Positions 22,091 through 33,288 of a stretch of DNA of 60,000 bases are shown one piece after another; positions within the stretch are counted from its first letter, which is position 1, and each line of letters begins with the position of its first letter. The notes beneath the pieces are model-generated. The model was not told where the DNA came from. It saw only the letters and a list, made by a program, of their open reading frames with translations, and searched no databases. The stretch lies in the NCBI GenBank assembly GCA_014529385.2, contig CM043958.1, positions 156,217,293 through 156,277,292 on the forward strand. Direction: 5' to 3'. This stretch comes from Adiantum capillus-veneris (lineage: Eukaryota; Streptophyta; Polypodiopsida; Polypodiales; Pteridaceae). The position numbers were made by a program, and so were the translations under genes.

Positions 22091-22877
22091 TGTCCTGTTA
22101 GGAAATAAGGCGTAGCTAAATAGATAATTGAGTAGATTACTTAATGGAGAGAGACAAATTTATATACACGAGATTATAGTGTAGAGAGAGAGAGAGAGAG
22201 AGAGTACACACGATATACGTGGTTCACCCAATGTGGGCTACGTCCACGGGAAAGCAGCCACTCAATGGCTTTGGTACTTCAAAACAAGAAGTAGTTTACA
22301 AAGGGATTATACCCTTAATGGAGCTCCCGCCTTGCTTCACTCTCACCACCTCACACTCACCTTGTTGCATCAACTTCACACTATGAAATGTGTGTAGAAA
22401 TGGCCTCCTTTTATAGGCCAAAAGGGCTGCCCTCTCTTATGAGAGACAGCCATGTGTAGCCGCCCTTGTGCGAATAAGTCCAAATCGGACCCTCCAATCC
22501 GCCCATGTGTGGCCGCCCTTGAGAAGACAAGTCCGCTTTTGAATTCGGCCACCGGCCATTGACTTCCGACCACCGGCCATTGGCCATTGACTACCGGCCA
22601 CCGGCCAACCGACCGGTTGTTTTCCGACCACTTTCCGACCGCCGTCCGGCCATAATATTCCGGTGAAAAGGAATATTCCGGCGAAAAAAAGTCTCGGGGG
22701 CCTCCGCCCCCGAGGCCTTTAAAGTTGCCCCTGATTCTTGTCCGTGAAAATTTTGGTTTCCGGTGAGTGATTTTCCTTCACGCACGATGGCTTCTCCTCA
22801 TAATGGGGGCCTTACAAATGTGCGCTTTTACCACAGAAAATTACAAGGGTAAATCAGGCTCCATACTTAACATGTCC
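22091..22877 (-). mobile_element. solo LTR of copia family C with 5-bp target duplication
   Basis: On the plus strand it reads TGTTAGGAAAT... to ...CATACTTAACA (22096-22872, 777 bp) and is flanked on both sides by TGTCC (22091-22095 and 22873-22877). The element orientation is minus, judged from the related LTR at 23985 that lies next to a minus-strand pol. A minus-strand TATA box CCTATAAAAGG is at 22407-22417. A GA microsatellite is at about 22180-22204. The intact TSD indicates insertion followed by LTR-LTR recombination. Confidence 0.93.
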
Positions 22878-23075
22878 TCCCAACAATAAACTCCTAGACT
22901 TGGGTTATTAGTCGAAATATGCTTCAGAGGTTTGACATCAGCCTTATCATACCCTTCTAACTCTAAAACTAGTGATCCCTCTTTGGTGGTCATGTTCAAA
23001 ATCAACGTATCAACTTCTAACCCCCGTTTGTTCACAGTGTCAAAATCTCCAATTTTTAAGACATTTTTAAACTAG
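22878..23075 (-). pseudogene. unidentified coding-like fragment
   Basis: On minus, about 60 codons without a stop, including VLKIGDFDTVNKRGLEVD, NMTTKEGSLVLELEGYD and KADVKPLKHIS. The alternation of charged and hydrophobic residues is protein-like. The solo LTR interrupts it on one side. I recognise no family. A GGGGGA run on minus just upstream (23121-23127) followed by TGTTAGAG could be a polypurine tract and LTR start, in which case this would be LTR sequence instead. Confidence 0.3.
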
Positions 23076-23984
23076 AACCGGAGTAACTGTGTGGCACTTC
23101 TTCAACTATGGTCTCTAACAGTCCCCCTTGGTTAAAACTCTCCTTAATTAATGGACACTCTGCTCTTGATTTCTTTATTAAAACCTTGATTTTATAGTAT
23201 ACAACATGATCTAAGTTACATAAAGACCAATACTACTCAATGAAATTGATTACCTATCCTTTAGATCCAATACCAAGCCGTTTTAGTGTCGCAATTCCAA
23301 ATTGTTTATTGACTCAATTGACCACTTCTATACAACCAGCAGTGAACAAGCCAATCTATTAGCTACAAGTATGTACAAGGATTCTTGGTCAAAATTTTTA
23401 GCATCAGTTTTGCAAAAGTAGTCAAAGGACCAATCTACAACCTTCAATTTCTAAACACTCAATTTCTAATGGCAAACAGTGTCCAAATGACTTCAAATTT
23501 CTCAAGATATATGTATGATAGGACTTCTAGCCATGGTAACCAAAAAAATGTCAAAGTTGAGCTCTCTAGATAACGAGATCTATTGGCTCAAAAAAGCATT
23601 ATATTTTGCTTTTGTTGTTGTCCACTCATTAAGAGTGGTGCTTAATAAGCTTTATATCAATTTTTACAATTTTTGGGCAAGTTTAGTTCAATTTTCCCAC
23701 AGTTTTTTTGTTTGGAAATATTTGTTGCAATGCAAGTGGCTATTCAAGTCAAAACTTTTCCAAATCACTTGAAATTTCACACATGCACTCTATTACTACC
23801 TTAGATATAATCCCGTTTGAAATTTTTTCAAAAAGTTGACTTTTTAAGACAAGAGATAATAAGCACACTTGTTATCTCTCAAGTCAAAACAAAGTTCCAC
23901 TTTTTGGTCTCGCACTAGATGTTCACACTATAAACAAGTCACTTGTCAAGTTTCATTAAGTTTGGTTTAGCTTTCACAGTTGCA
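23076..23984. other. no gene recognised
   Basis: AT-rich sequence between the two family C LTRs. Short frames only; nothing supported. Confidence 0.45.
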
Positions 23985-24061
23985 TGTTAGGACGTAGCTA
24001 AATAGATATTTGAGTAGCTTACTTAATGGAGAGAGACACATTTTTACACACAAGATTATAG

Positions 24062-24119
<58 letters not shown>

Positions 24120-24695
24120 CAGACAGAGAGAGAGAGAGAGAGAGAGCACAATATATGTGGTTCACCCAATGAGGTCTACATCCACAAAAAATTAGCCACT
24201 CAATGTCTTTAGTACTTCAAACAAGAAGTAGGTTACAAAGGGGTTATACTCTTAATAGAGCTCCCGCCTTGCTTCACTCTCACCACTTCACACCCACCTT
24301 ATTGCATCAACTTCACACTATGAAATGTGTGTAGAAATGGCCTCCTTTAATAGGCCAAAAGGGATGCCCTCTCTCAAGAGAGGCAATCGTGTGTAGTTGC
24401 ACTTGTGTAGACAAGTCCAAATCGGACCCTCCAATCTGCCCATGTGTGGCCGCCCTTGAGAAGACAAGTCTGCCTTTGAAATTGGCCATCGGCACAGGCC
24501 ATAGACTAGGCCAACCGGCCATTTTTTGACCACTTTTCAGCCGCCGTCCGGCCATAATATTTTGACGAAAAGGAATATTCCATCGAGTGATTTTTCTTTA
24601 CGCACGATGGCTTCTCCTCATAATGGGGGCCTTTTACAAATGTGCATTTTTAACACAAAAAATTACAAGGGGTAAATCAGGCTCCATACTTAACA
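23985..24695 (-). mobile_element. 3' LTR of copia family C element
   Basis: 711 bp from TGTTAGGAC to TTAACA, about 80-90 percent like the solo LTR by eye. On the minus strand the purine run AAGTGGGAGAT sits directly before TGTTAAG, as expected for a polypurine tract at 24696-24707. The TATA box is damaged (CCTATTAAAGG). A long GA/CA-type microsatellite lies at 24066-24146. Confidence 0.9.
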
Positions 24696-24794
24696 ATCTC
24701 CCACTTGGAGACTGACCTCCAAACCAAACCTGTGATTGCTTTCCATCCTGGCTTCTTATCCTTGAATGCCAATTGAAGATGAGCAGAAGATCAA

Positions 24795-26058
24795 CTTTTC
24801 CTATTTGACCACCTTTGTAAATATGTCTACTGGATTTTCACTTGTATGCACCTTTCTTAGCTTTAGTTGTCCCTCTTCCAAAAGAGTGAGTATGAAGTGA
24901 TATCTCACCTTAATGTGCTTTGTCCTTGAATGAAAGGCTGAGTTCTTTGCAACATGGATAGTGCTTTGGCTATCACTGTACAAGACACAATTGTCTTGTT
25001 TGAATCCAAGCTCTTCTAAGAATCTATGAAGCCACATAATTTCTTTGTTTGCCTCGCTACATACTTTGCTTCCATGGTAGAAAGTGAGACCACTTTCTGC
25101 AACTTTGAAACCCAGCTTACTGTTGTGTCTCCAACTGTGAATACATAGCTAGTAGTGCTCCTTCGAGTATCTTTGTCACCTGCCATATCTGCATCAACAT
25201 GCCCTTGAAGAAAAATATCAGCTCCTCCAAAATACAAAGCATTTGTTGATGTCCCTTTTAGATACCCAAGTATCCACTTCACAACTTGCCATTTCTATTT
25301 ACCTAAGTTGTCCATGAACCTACTTACAACTCCCCACTACATGTGCAATGTATGGCCTTGTCCAAACCATAGCATACATAAGAGAACCTACCACTGCAGC
25401 ATATGGAACTTCAGACGTATAGTCTATCTCTTCTTGTGTCTTTGGACACATATCCTTGGTTAGTTTAAAGTGACCAGCCAAAGGTGTAGGAATTGTTTTT
25501 GCATTTTGCATTTTGCATTGCAAACCTTTCTAGTACCTTCTTGATGTAATCCTCTTCAGATGGCTTTATTTTCTTCTTTGTCATGTTCCTTGATATCTTC
25601 ATACCAAGTATCCTCTTTATATCACCTAAATCTTTCATTAAAAAATATTTAAATAACTCCTCTTTTAGGTCTTTGATGTCCTGCATGTTATCACTTCCAA
25701 TCAGCATGTCACCATACAACATTAGGATGATGAACTTCCCATCTCCCAAATTCTTTGTGTAGACATAGTGATCTGAGTTGCATCTTGTGAATCCATGATC
25801 CAACAAGATTGAACTTCAAGTACCACTGTCTTGATGCTTGCTGTAAACCATACAAGCTCTTCTTTAATCTACAAACCATTTTCTTCTTACCTTTACTTCA
25901 TACCCCTTTGGTTGAAGCATGTAAATTTTCTCCTCTAAGTCACCATGAGGGATTATCGTATTCAAGAAGCAATCTGCATATTGATTAGAAGGAAAGGATT
26001 GGTTCCAGTGCCACATGTGAACCCAATTCACTACCACGAGTCCTTTACCAACCACCAA
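24795..26058 (-). pseudogene. copia family C RT and RNase H, 5'-truncated
   Basis: Reads from high to low coordinates. At 25860-26058 a damaged RT start with HGDLEEKIYMLQPKGYEV. At 25465-25806 RT with LDHGFTRCNSDHYVY, and FIILMLYGDMLIGSD where the copia YVDD box has lost a residue. Then LKEELFKYFLMKDLGDIKRILGM. At 25320-25523 RT-RNase H connection with YAAVVGSLMYAMVWTRPYI. RNase H at 24801-25282 has VDADMAGDKDTRRSTTSYVF, STMEAKYVA, and LYSDSQSTIHVAKN with HSRTKHIKVRYHFI. The 5' part (gag, protease, integrase, 5' LTR) is missing; sequence changes to a family B LTR near 26060. Confidence 0.92.
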
Positions 26059-26079
26059 AGGAGAAGGCTCTAGATAAAT

Positions 26080-26640
26080 GAAATAGGGTCCACCGGACTA
26101 ATATTGCCTTACTCATCATCAGGTATTAAAGATTTTGGTTTATACCAAAATTCAAATAAAAGGGGAAAGGAATATAGACTGTGGGAATGGAACCTGGTCT
26201 GGTATTTCTAAAGGCAGTTACTACAATAGTTGAAACAATGTATAGTCAGTTAGAGATCTAATCAAAAGACTATAAATAGGGCCCATTACTTAGTTTTATG
26301 GAGATTGTTTACTATTGATCTCTTGTATCTCCTTTGGGAACTAGTGCTGGTATCTTGGAGCTTTGTACGCTCTTGTATCTTGTAGTCCTAATTAAGGTCT
26401 GAGTAGACTTGACTCACCTTGCTGTGCTGGTTTACTTAGAATACATTCTAGCTCTAGTCTCTAGTTCCAGTGCAATCTTATTTTTAGTCCAATATGTATT
26501 TCAATTCCAATCTCAATTTCCATTCCAGTCTTGCCTGATCTGAAGTCTTGACTAATTATAAACTAACTCTAATTGATTAACCTAGAATAGCTATCAAAAG
26601 TGTTCAGATCATTCCAAATTTGCTAAAGATCCTCCTCTTG
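26080..26640 (+). mobile_element. probable family B LTR, second copy
   Basis: Shares with 19593-20180 the series ATACCAAAATTCAAATAAAA, TATA box TATAAATAGGGCCCATTA at 26271-26288 and a C/T-rich lower half with repeated TCCAGT and CAATTCCA. After it CTAGAATAGCTATC corresponds to the PBS-like site of the first copy. Boundaries approximate. Confidence 0.6.
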
Positions 26641-27220
26641 CATGACCTAGTGTTTTGCAGTGCATTGACATCACAAGGATGGTAGAGCCAAGTAGGGCTA
26701 TGCATAGACATGACTTTTCAACCCGTGCACAACACTACCTGGGTCACACAGAGGACTCCAACTAGGAGGGGGAAAGACATTTTGAATGGGGACCCAAGCA
26801 TATGAAATCTGTTAGAAAAAGGGCAATGTTTGAATTGTTTGTGTTAATGTGTCATTTTTTTGCAAAATCTATTGAAAATAAAATCTGCTAGAAAAAGGAC
26901 AATGTCTGAAGTGTTTATGTGTTAACATGGGTTTTTTCACAAAATCCACTAAAAATGTCCTTTTAAGTAAAATAATGGAAAAAATGCTATATAATAAGCC
27001 CTAGGTGTGTGTACATAGTGCAATTTTCACTCTTTTAGTGTGTGTTTTGGCTAAACATGTGGTAAAAATGGAGCATCCACAAATATATGGCCAGATATAC
27101 TATTTATGTATATTTTAGTATTTCTAAATTTAATCTTTCATTTTTAGATTGGATTTTTATTTTGAAAGTTCTAAAAAAAGAATTAAAATAAGAAATAAAT
27201 AGCAAATAGGCTCGTATTGG
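26641..27220 (+). mobile_element. family A 3' region fragment (A3)
   Basis: Matches A1 12085-12420: GCTATGCATAGACATGA, CCTGGGTCACACAGAGGACTCC, the purine box CTAGGAGGGGGAAAGACATT at about 26765-26784, and AAGCCCTAGGTGTGTGTACA near 26997-27016. No ORF3 precedes it; a family B LTR does. It shows that this 3' region and its purine box belong to a family with at least three copies here. Confidence 0.65.
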
Positions 27221-27224
27221 AGAG

Positions 27225-28570
27225 GCTTTTATGCATGAGATTTAAGAAGGAAATTGCACCTAATGGGAGTATGAGACCTTGACACCCGCCAAAATGTGAA
27301 GAGAAGAATTCAAAGAAAGGGTTGCTAGAGAAGAGTGTCTATTTACTAGAGTTCAAGTGGTTGGCAGGGTTGAGATTTGAGCACTCCCTTGTAAGGGAGT
27401 AGGGAATTTTACTGAAAGGGGGCATGATATTTGGATGCCCATCCAAATGTCAAGATAAGAATTCAGAAAAGGGGCATACTTGCAAACCTAATGGAGCAAA
27501 GAGTGCACATCTACTAGTAATGTAGAGGGTGTTAGGTTTGAGATTTGAGCACTCTCTTGTAAGGGGATTTCACCCAAGTGGATGCATGAAATTTGGATGC
27601 ATGTCCAAATGTCAAACTAATAATTCAAAAAATAATGCACTTGCAAGACCATAGCACAGGAGAGTGTACATTTACTAGTATTGAAAAGGTTTCTAGGGTT
27701 GAGATTTGAGTACTTCTACACAAGGGGGTTACACCCAAAGAGGGCATGAGATTCCCATGAGATTTAGACTCCCGTACAAATTTCACAAAAAGAATTCAAA
27801 AAAAGGCAAATATATGGGTATTGGAGAGGTTGCAAGTGTTGAGATTTGAGCACTTCCTTGTAAGGGGATTGCACCCAAGAAAATTTTAATAAAAGAATCC
27901 ATAAAAATGGTGCTTTTGACTGCACACTAAACCTATGCACACTTACTAGTACTAGTATTGGTTGATTGCTAAGGCTAAGATTTGAGATAGGGATTCCATC
28001 TACTGGGGGTATGAGATTTCGATGCCACCCAAAGGTGATGAGAAGAGTTTAAAAAAAGGTTGCAAGTCCAAGACCATGGAACACAAGAGTGACATTTACA
28101 AGTACTGGAGAGGCTTTTAGGCCTAAGATTTGAGAGGGGAATTGCGGCTAAGGGCGGCATGAGACTCTGACACCCATCCAAATGTCAAGAGAAGAATTCT
28201 AAAAGAGGGCGCACTTGCAAGACCATTGCACAAAGGAGAAAATTTACTAGAATTTTAGAGGTTCTTAGGATTAGGGTTTAAAAAGAGGATTGCACCAAGT
28301 GGGGCATGATATTTGGATACCCGTCCAAATGTGAAGAGAAGAATTCAACGCAATGGTGCACCTACTAGAGAATTACATTGAAGAGTGCCCATTTACTAGT
28401 ATTCAAGTGGTTGGCACAGCTGATATTTGAGCACTCACTTGTAAGGGAATTTTACTAAAGAAGGGCATGAGATTTGGATGCCCGTCCAAATTTCAAGTAA
28501 ATAATTCAAAAAAATGGCTCACTTGCAAGCCCAATGCAGCATAGAGTGCACATTTACTGGTATTTTTGTA
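27225..28570. repeat. degenerate tandem array, unit about 150 bp, about nine copies
   Basis: Recurring order in each unit: CACTTGCAAG(A/C)CC, TTTACTAGTAT, GGTTGAGATTTGAGCACT, TTGTAAGGGG, GGGCATGAGATTTGGATGCC, TCCAAATGTCAAGA, AGAATTCAAAA. The CCAAATGT phrase occurs near 27290, 27444, 27604, 27776, 28029, 28179, 28325 and 28477, so most units are 146-172 bp, with one shortened unit around 27880. It lies directly after the A3 3' region, the same relative place as the 284-bp array in A1. Confidence 0.88.
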
Positions 28571-29590
28571 ATGGAAATGGTCTATGAACTTTGAGGATAG
28601 CAAAATTAAGAGAACTGGAGTGAGCATTTTTATGAGACTGCTTTGAGAACATAGAGGGTGAACTTAATTAGCGGTAGCAACATAACCATTATACGCAATT
28701 AACTTGGCATGAACAATACTTTTGCAAGAGAGAGAATCAGAGAACTCGACAACAGTTGAGGACCGGATTTATGTGGAGCCGGCGGTCCCTCCTCCAATAG
28801 GCTTTTGTATTATAGATTCTCCTATAAAGAGAGACTTGGTACAATACAATCTTTGTGTTCCTTGTGACCTAGATGATGCAATGAAGATGGAAACCCTCAT
28901 GCATCATGAGCATAACATAAACTTTGTAAAAGCATTAACCATCCCCGGACTCATTCCCAAGGACTCAAACACCTTCAAAGGTGGAGAGAGCTAGTGGGGA
29001 ATGAGGGAAGTGAAGAGGAAGAAGAACTAACATACAAGAAAGAGATAGTTCCTCACTTATCGTCACTCTTCTTGCATAGCATAGCATAATAGCATAATAA
29101 TGATGATGAAGAAGATGGCAAGCTTAAGCATTGAATCATGGCTCTTGGTTGGATTTGCATTCCATAGCCAAGAGTGTTGGAGTAGGCTCTCAACTTCTCA
29201 ACAAGCTTTGAGAGGGAGATGGAGCTCTTGCACTTTGCCAATTCAGAATGCACATGTGAGTGTGTGCAAGGGAGAGTATACCCCCCAAACACACCCCCAG
29301 CTTGCTTTGGTTGACCCTTCTTGTAGCTCAATACTGGAATTTGATTGGAGCCCTACAAGCCTAGCCAATCACATGCAAAGTGTATATCAAGCAACCATCT
29401 TAGGACAAGTGTCCCCCTTTCCCCTTTGAGAGAGAGGACTTGATAAATGTATAAAAATTTAATTTAATTAGCTAAATTACCATTGGACCCCTTTAGAGGC
29501 CAACCAATAAGCTTTAGGCACACCATGAGGGCAACCTATCTAGGGACTTGACATGTGTCCCTTATCATGCTAGTGTGAGTCACCATACAA
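28571..29590 (+). other. no gene recognised; one weak frame at 28722-28994
   Basis: The plus frame 28722-28994 (about 90 codons, with AVPPPIGFCIIDSPIKRD and VPCDLDDAMKMETLMHH) is somewhat protein-like but has no family motif or second copy. The rest has only incidental frames. Confidence 0.3.
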
Positions 29591-30460
29591 CTAAAAATCC
29601 TTGCTGCAAATGCTCCCACTATAGTTTATAGGTTGGGCCTTGACACTAACATGTCATACATGAGATGACTAAATGCTGACAAAATCTTCACAATCCTGAC
29701 TATCCCAACCACCCCAGTGCTATGTGCATATGCTGCATCATCAGGACTAGCTGTCACAAATGGATGTGTCAACTCTGACTCCTAGAGGACCACCTCCCCC
29801 TCATCCATAGGGACTTGATGCGTGTGTCCAGATATCACCTCATCAACCTCTAGCATGAGCATATAAAAAATCTCCATATCTTTCATCTCGTCATGTGTCT
29901 CTAGGGAGCATACCCACTCTACCTCTGTTTGCACACATCCAACAATGCATGTTGTGTCTCGATTGAGCAATCTCGCTCCACCTCTGCCACCACAGAGTCC
30001 ACTAACATGTCCTGCACAACAAAATTCTCTGTCTCGTGAGAATATTGGAGCTCATTCGTGAAGGAGACGCGTCTAGTCTCTTGCTCCTCACATGTCATGG
30101 TAGTAATGGAGACTATATTGTTTCGCACCTAGAAAACCTGCAGTGGATATACAATGTATGACCTAACACCTCACACAATGACTAGGCAACCCAACTACAT
30201 CTGGAAAGACTACTCTTGAAGCAATATCTAACATCCACTATCTCTCAAGCTTATCATTGAGATCAAGCTCTCCGCAATCCCAAGAACATAATGCACACCA
30301 CTGGGTGGTAACAGAGATATATCTTGTGCACCCTCTATGTCATATGTTGAACCATTGGCCAGATAAACACGACCATAACTCCCACTAGAAAATGTGTTGA
30401 ACTAGTCACGACATGTTGTGACATGAAATGCTGCACTCATCTAGAAGCCATCAAGAGCAA
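29590..30460 (-). pseudogene. copia-type protease and following region, decayed
   Basis: On minus, from about 30440 down to 30200: AAFHVTTCRD, FNTFSSGSYGRVYLANGSTYDI and then VHYVLGIAESLISMISL. This is the Ty1/copia protease pattern D-S-G-A-x-x-H-(I/V/M)-(T/S), with a one-base loss in the DSGA codons, and the GxVxxxxGSTxxIxG block. A Glu/Asp/Thr-rich stretch continues to about 29590 with several stops and is unidentified. It could belong to family D, whose LTR piece lies at 30569-30645 in the opposite orientation, or to another copia element. Confidence 0.6.
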
Positions 30461-30464
30461 GTGC

Positions 30465-30564
30465 CATCTCTGTCAGAGACATGTATCATGGGTGGAGGCT
30501 AGAGGTAGGTGTGACATCTCTGTCAGAGACATGTATTGTGGGTGGAGGCTAGAGGTAAGTGTGA
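30465..30564. repeat. 50-bp tandem duplication
   Basis: Two units, 30465-30514 and 30515-30564, starting CATCTCTGTCAGAGACATGT and differing at three positions. The duplication lies immediately before the LTR-type terminus at 30569. Confidence 0.95.
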
Positions 30565-30568
30565 CATC

Positions 30569-30645
30569 TGTTGAGATGTCAATCTCAACATGTACGACTC
30601 TTGGATGACTACCACCAATAGTGATCATCATTGGCGCGCCTTTGA
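30569..30645 (+). mobile_element. start of a copia family D LTR (plus orientation fragment)
   Basis: TGTTGAGATGTCAATCTCAA and the following GTACGACTCTTGGATGACTACC, CATCATTGGCGCGCC match the reverse complement of the family D LTR start at 37516. The first 22 bases form a perfect hairpin (9-bp arms, loop GTCA). The LTR is cut off after about 77 bases by Ty3 gag sequence. Confidence 0.7.
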
Positions 30646-30649
30646 TAAC

Positions 30650-30931
30650 AAACTTAATGTCTTCCCAAGTTTGAGTGTTTTGAGCTACTTGGTGATCTTT
30701 GCAGTGTTGTTTCCACAAAATCTTGGCATCCTTCATGAGATGAAACATAGCCAACATTGCTTGGTTATTAGGATTAGTACCAACAGAAGAAAAATAATCC
30801 TCCATCTCTTCAAGCCACACTTCCGCATCGTGTTCAACTTGAGTTCCTTCCCCCTTGAAAGAGGGAAATTTAGCTTTCTTGAGAAGTAGCTTTTCCTCTT
30901 TGAAGAGATGTGTACACCGCACTCTGTGCAT
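30650..30931 (-). pseudogene. Ty3 family G2 gag, N-terminal half
   Basis: On minus: FPSFKGEGTQVEHDAEVWLE, EMEDYFSSVGTNPNNQAMLA, DAKILWKQHCKDHQV, QTWEDIKF. This is the Ty3 Retrotrans_gag pattern (F-x-G, A-x-x-W-(I/L)-x-x-M-E-x-x-F, DA-x-x-W). Sequence after TWEDIK is replaced by the family D LTR piece. The missing C-terminal half of the same domain is what G1 keeps (41240-41700), so the two copies retain complementary halves. It belongs to the element whose primer-binding site is at 31723-31735. Confidence 0.85.
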
Positions 30932-31050
30932 ATATAGATTAAGTGAAACTTTATTTGATACACTAACTTTAATCTACTAAAAGATAAGACTTGATTAAAC
31001 AATAGTACAAGCAAAAATCAATACTGATCCAAACTTTATTCATATACACA

Positions 31051-31491
31051 TTAGTTGCTACCAAGATTGGTAATCTTTGAGTGCAAGGCTTTGAAATATT
31101 CCCATATTTTGAGTTTAGTAATTACAAAAGGATAGGCTAAAGGATCAAAAAAATAAGTTTCTTTTGACCCTCAAAAGCTAGGATATACACACATGGGTCG
31201 AATCCTACCACCATAGATAACTTTAGTAACTTGGTTATAGACCCATTGAGTCTGAAATATATTTTCTCCTCCTAAGGTAATGGTAGCATCTAGATTCTTA
31301 GTACCAATGAAAAGATAAACTTCGATAACTTTTAATTCCTCTACCCATCAAAGTTTCTTGAGGTTGGTAGCCATGCACCATATCTTGTTAGCATCAACGG
31401 TATAGATTCCTTCATATGGACTCCTGTCGATGCCCCATCCTCTATGCACACTTGGGATAGGTGGTGCAAACACCTCAATTAAAATCTTCAT
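31051..31491 (-). pseudogene. unrecognised ORF between primer-binding site and gag of G2
   Basis: On minus, about 146 codons with only two stops (both TGA), starting MKILIEVF. Features: GWGIDRSPYEGIYTVDANKIW, then WVEELKVIEVYLFIGTKN, LDATITLGGENIFQTQWVY, VTKVIYGGRIRPMCVYPSF, YFFDPLAYPFVITKLKIW. The pattern of aromatic and hydrophobic residues is that of a folded, beta-rich protein. I do not recognise the family. It lies after the G2 primer-binding site and before gag, an unusual place, because chromovirus-like elements normally have no ORF there (Ogre elements do have an extra 5' ORF). G1 has lost this segment. A captured host fragment is an alternative. Confidence 0.5.
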
Positions 31492-31722
31492 CACCAATTT
31501 TCAAAATTGATAATTTGGTGATTGGCATCATTTTTGAACATGATGGTAAACACCTGGAATTTTTTTGTAGGCCAAATGGACATTTTCCTGTACCTAGAAA
31601 GTTCAATCCTCAATACCATATAAACATTCAAAACAATTTTCCTAGGTTTTTTTTTAATTTCAAACATTCACATCCTTCAACATCCAAACATCAATTTAAA
31701 AACCTCTCCAAGCTTTCACCTA

Positions 31723-31735
31723 GGCTCTAATGCTA
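31723..31735 (-). promoter_or_regulatory. degenerate tRNA-Met primer-binding site of G2
   Basis: On minus TAGCATTAGAGCC, three changes from TGGTATCAGAGCC in G1 at 40942-40954. Flanking leader sequence (CTAGGTGAAAGCTTGGAGAG on minus) matches G1 directly after its PBS. Confidence 0.8.
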
Positions 31736-31736
31736 G

Positions 31737-32965
31737 TGTGAGTTCACTGTCCCCTTTTTAAGGAGAGGAGGTCCATTTTTATAATGCACAACTTTTGGAT
31801 TAGGTTCACTTAAGAATCTCTACTTGCGCTATTAGGTCCAATTGGTATATATATTATTCATAAAAACCCTTGTCAGGCATACTCCCGCCACAGCAACAAC
31901 AGTGCCAAACTGGGCATCATCCTCATGCCATGGCAAAACATAATTGCAGCTTCCAATTGGGCAATCCTGGGTGTACTCCCACCGCAGCATCAGATGTGCC
32001 ACCCTGGGCGTCATCTCATGCCTCGTCAACTGCCACCTAATGCCAGTGCTAATAAGTAGAGAGTCTTGAGAAAACCATACCAAAAGTAATGGACATACAT
32101 TCTTTCCTATGGAAAACAGCTTAACCAAACATTCTTTTCTACTTGTCATACATATGCCGAGTTTCTTCGGGTTAAGCCCCTTGGTTTTGGTCCGTGTTTT
32201 TCCTTTCCTAAGGTGATTAATATATCTCTATGGTCTCGCATATGCAATGATGCATAACTTGAAATTACATTACTAGCCTATACCATAGTTCCGATTGGTC
32301 CGATTGGTGGAGACATAGTTTTGTAGGAGTTCCCACCTTACCTGTACCAGCTTCATGATTGGGTTCAAGCATGCTTTGGAGCCATGTTTTGTACTACACT
32401 TAGGTTACACACTTAGAAATTTAAATTGGTCAATTTCCCTAGTAATTTCCTTGAAAACTAAGGTCATTTTTCCATATAAGTAACCTTGTTGGCTTTTTTA
32501 ATATTACTTTACTAAAATTTTCCAAAGAGAGTGTGTAATTTGAACCCTCGCCAATTCGGATTTGCACTTAGTGTTATTGCACTACACCTAATTTCTATAT
32601 ATTAAGATTTTTCTTAATCTTAATTAATCAAGAATTAAGTGTGTAAACTACAAAATTGAAAGTTTAGAAATGCATTAGTTTTATGCATGACATTTTTAAT
32701 CCAATTCTAACTTCAATTTCTATACTTCAACTAAATCAATTTTTAGTATTATTCAAAATAGTTAATAATCTGATTGATAATAGAATGAGAATTTCATTAT
32801 GCATAATAAGAGTGTGATGAGTACTCTTATATATTAACTTACAATTAACTATGCATAAGTTAATAGTTAAGCTGTACTAACTAGAGAGAGTAGGTATAAT
32901 TAGAGAGATTAGAGTAAGAAAGAACATACACACATCCTTTCTAAAGCTAATTGCAGATGATGAAA
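31737..32965 (-). mobile_element. LTR of Ty3 family G, copy G2
   Basis: Reverse complement of G1 39219-40940 over nearly the whole length. Matching blocks include CAACTTTTGGATTAGGTT near 31790, GGGTTAAGCCCCTTGGTTTT near 32170, CCGATTGG near 32295, AGTACTCTTATATATTAAC near 32820 and TATAATTAGAGAGATTAGAG near 32895. Compared with G1 it lacks about 480 bp (G1 40430-40910) next to the primer-binding site. The distal end holds one unit of the 69-bp repeat. Confidence 0.85.
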
Positions 32966-33288
32966 AGAACATAGAGTTAGACAAAAAGTTGGAACAAAGA
33001 AAAGGAACAAATGGAGAAGATCTTGAATACAAGAGAAGACAAGTAGCCAAAGAAGTGGAGGTTGTTGGATCTATGTGCCAAACAATCCATAGGGTCCTCA
33101 AGAGAAAGGCAAAGCATCAAGAATAAGACTCAAAGAGACAAAGAATAGAGGGTCTAGAGTCAGCAAAGACCTCTCCAAAGAGGCCTGATACAATAGAATA
33201 GCATCACCAAGGGAATGATACGGTGGATGATGTGCCAGATACTTACACTAAACATTGGTTTTCTCCAAATCCCTCAACCCACTGTCGG

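Noticed and set aside
22376-22785. Overlapping minus frames in the solo LTR with AGGRR-like peptides
   Set aside because: They lie in LTR sequence rich in short GGCCA/CCGG repeats and are not conserved with the sister LTR.
29053-29429. Overlapping frames on both strands
   Set aside because: No motif, no copy elsewhere, no codon pattern favouring either strand.
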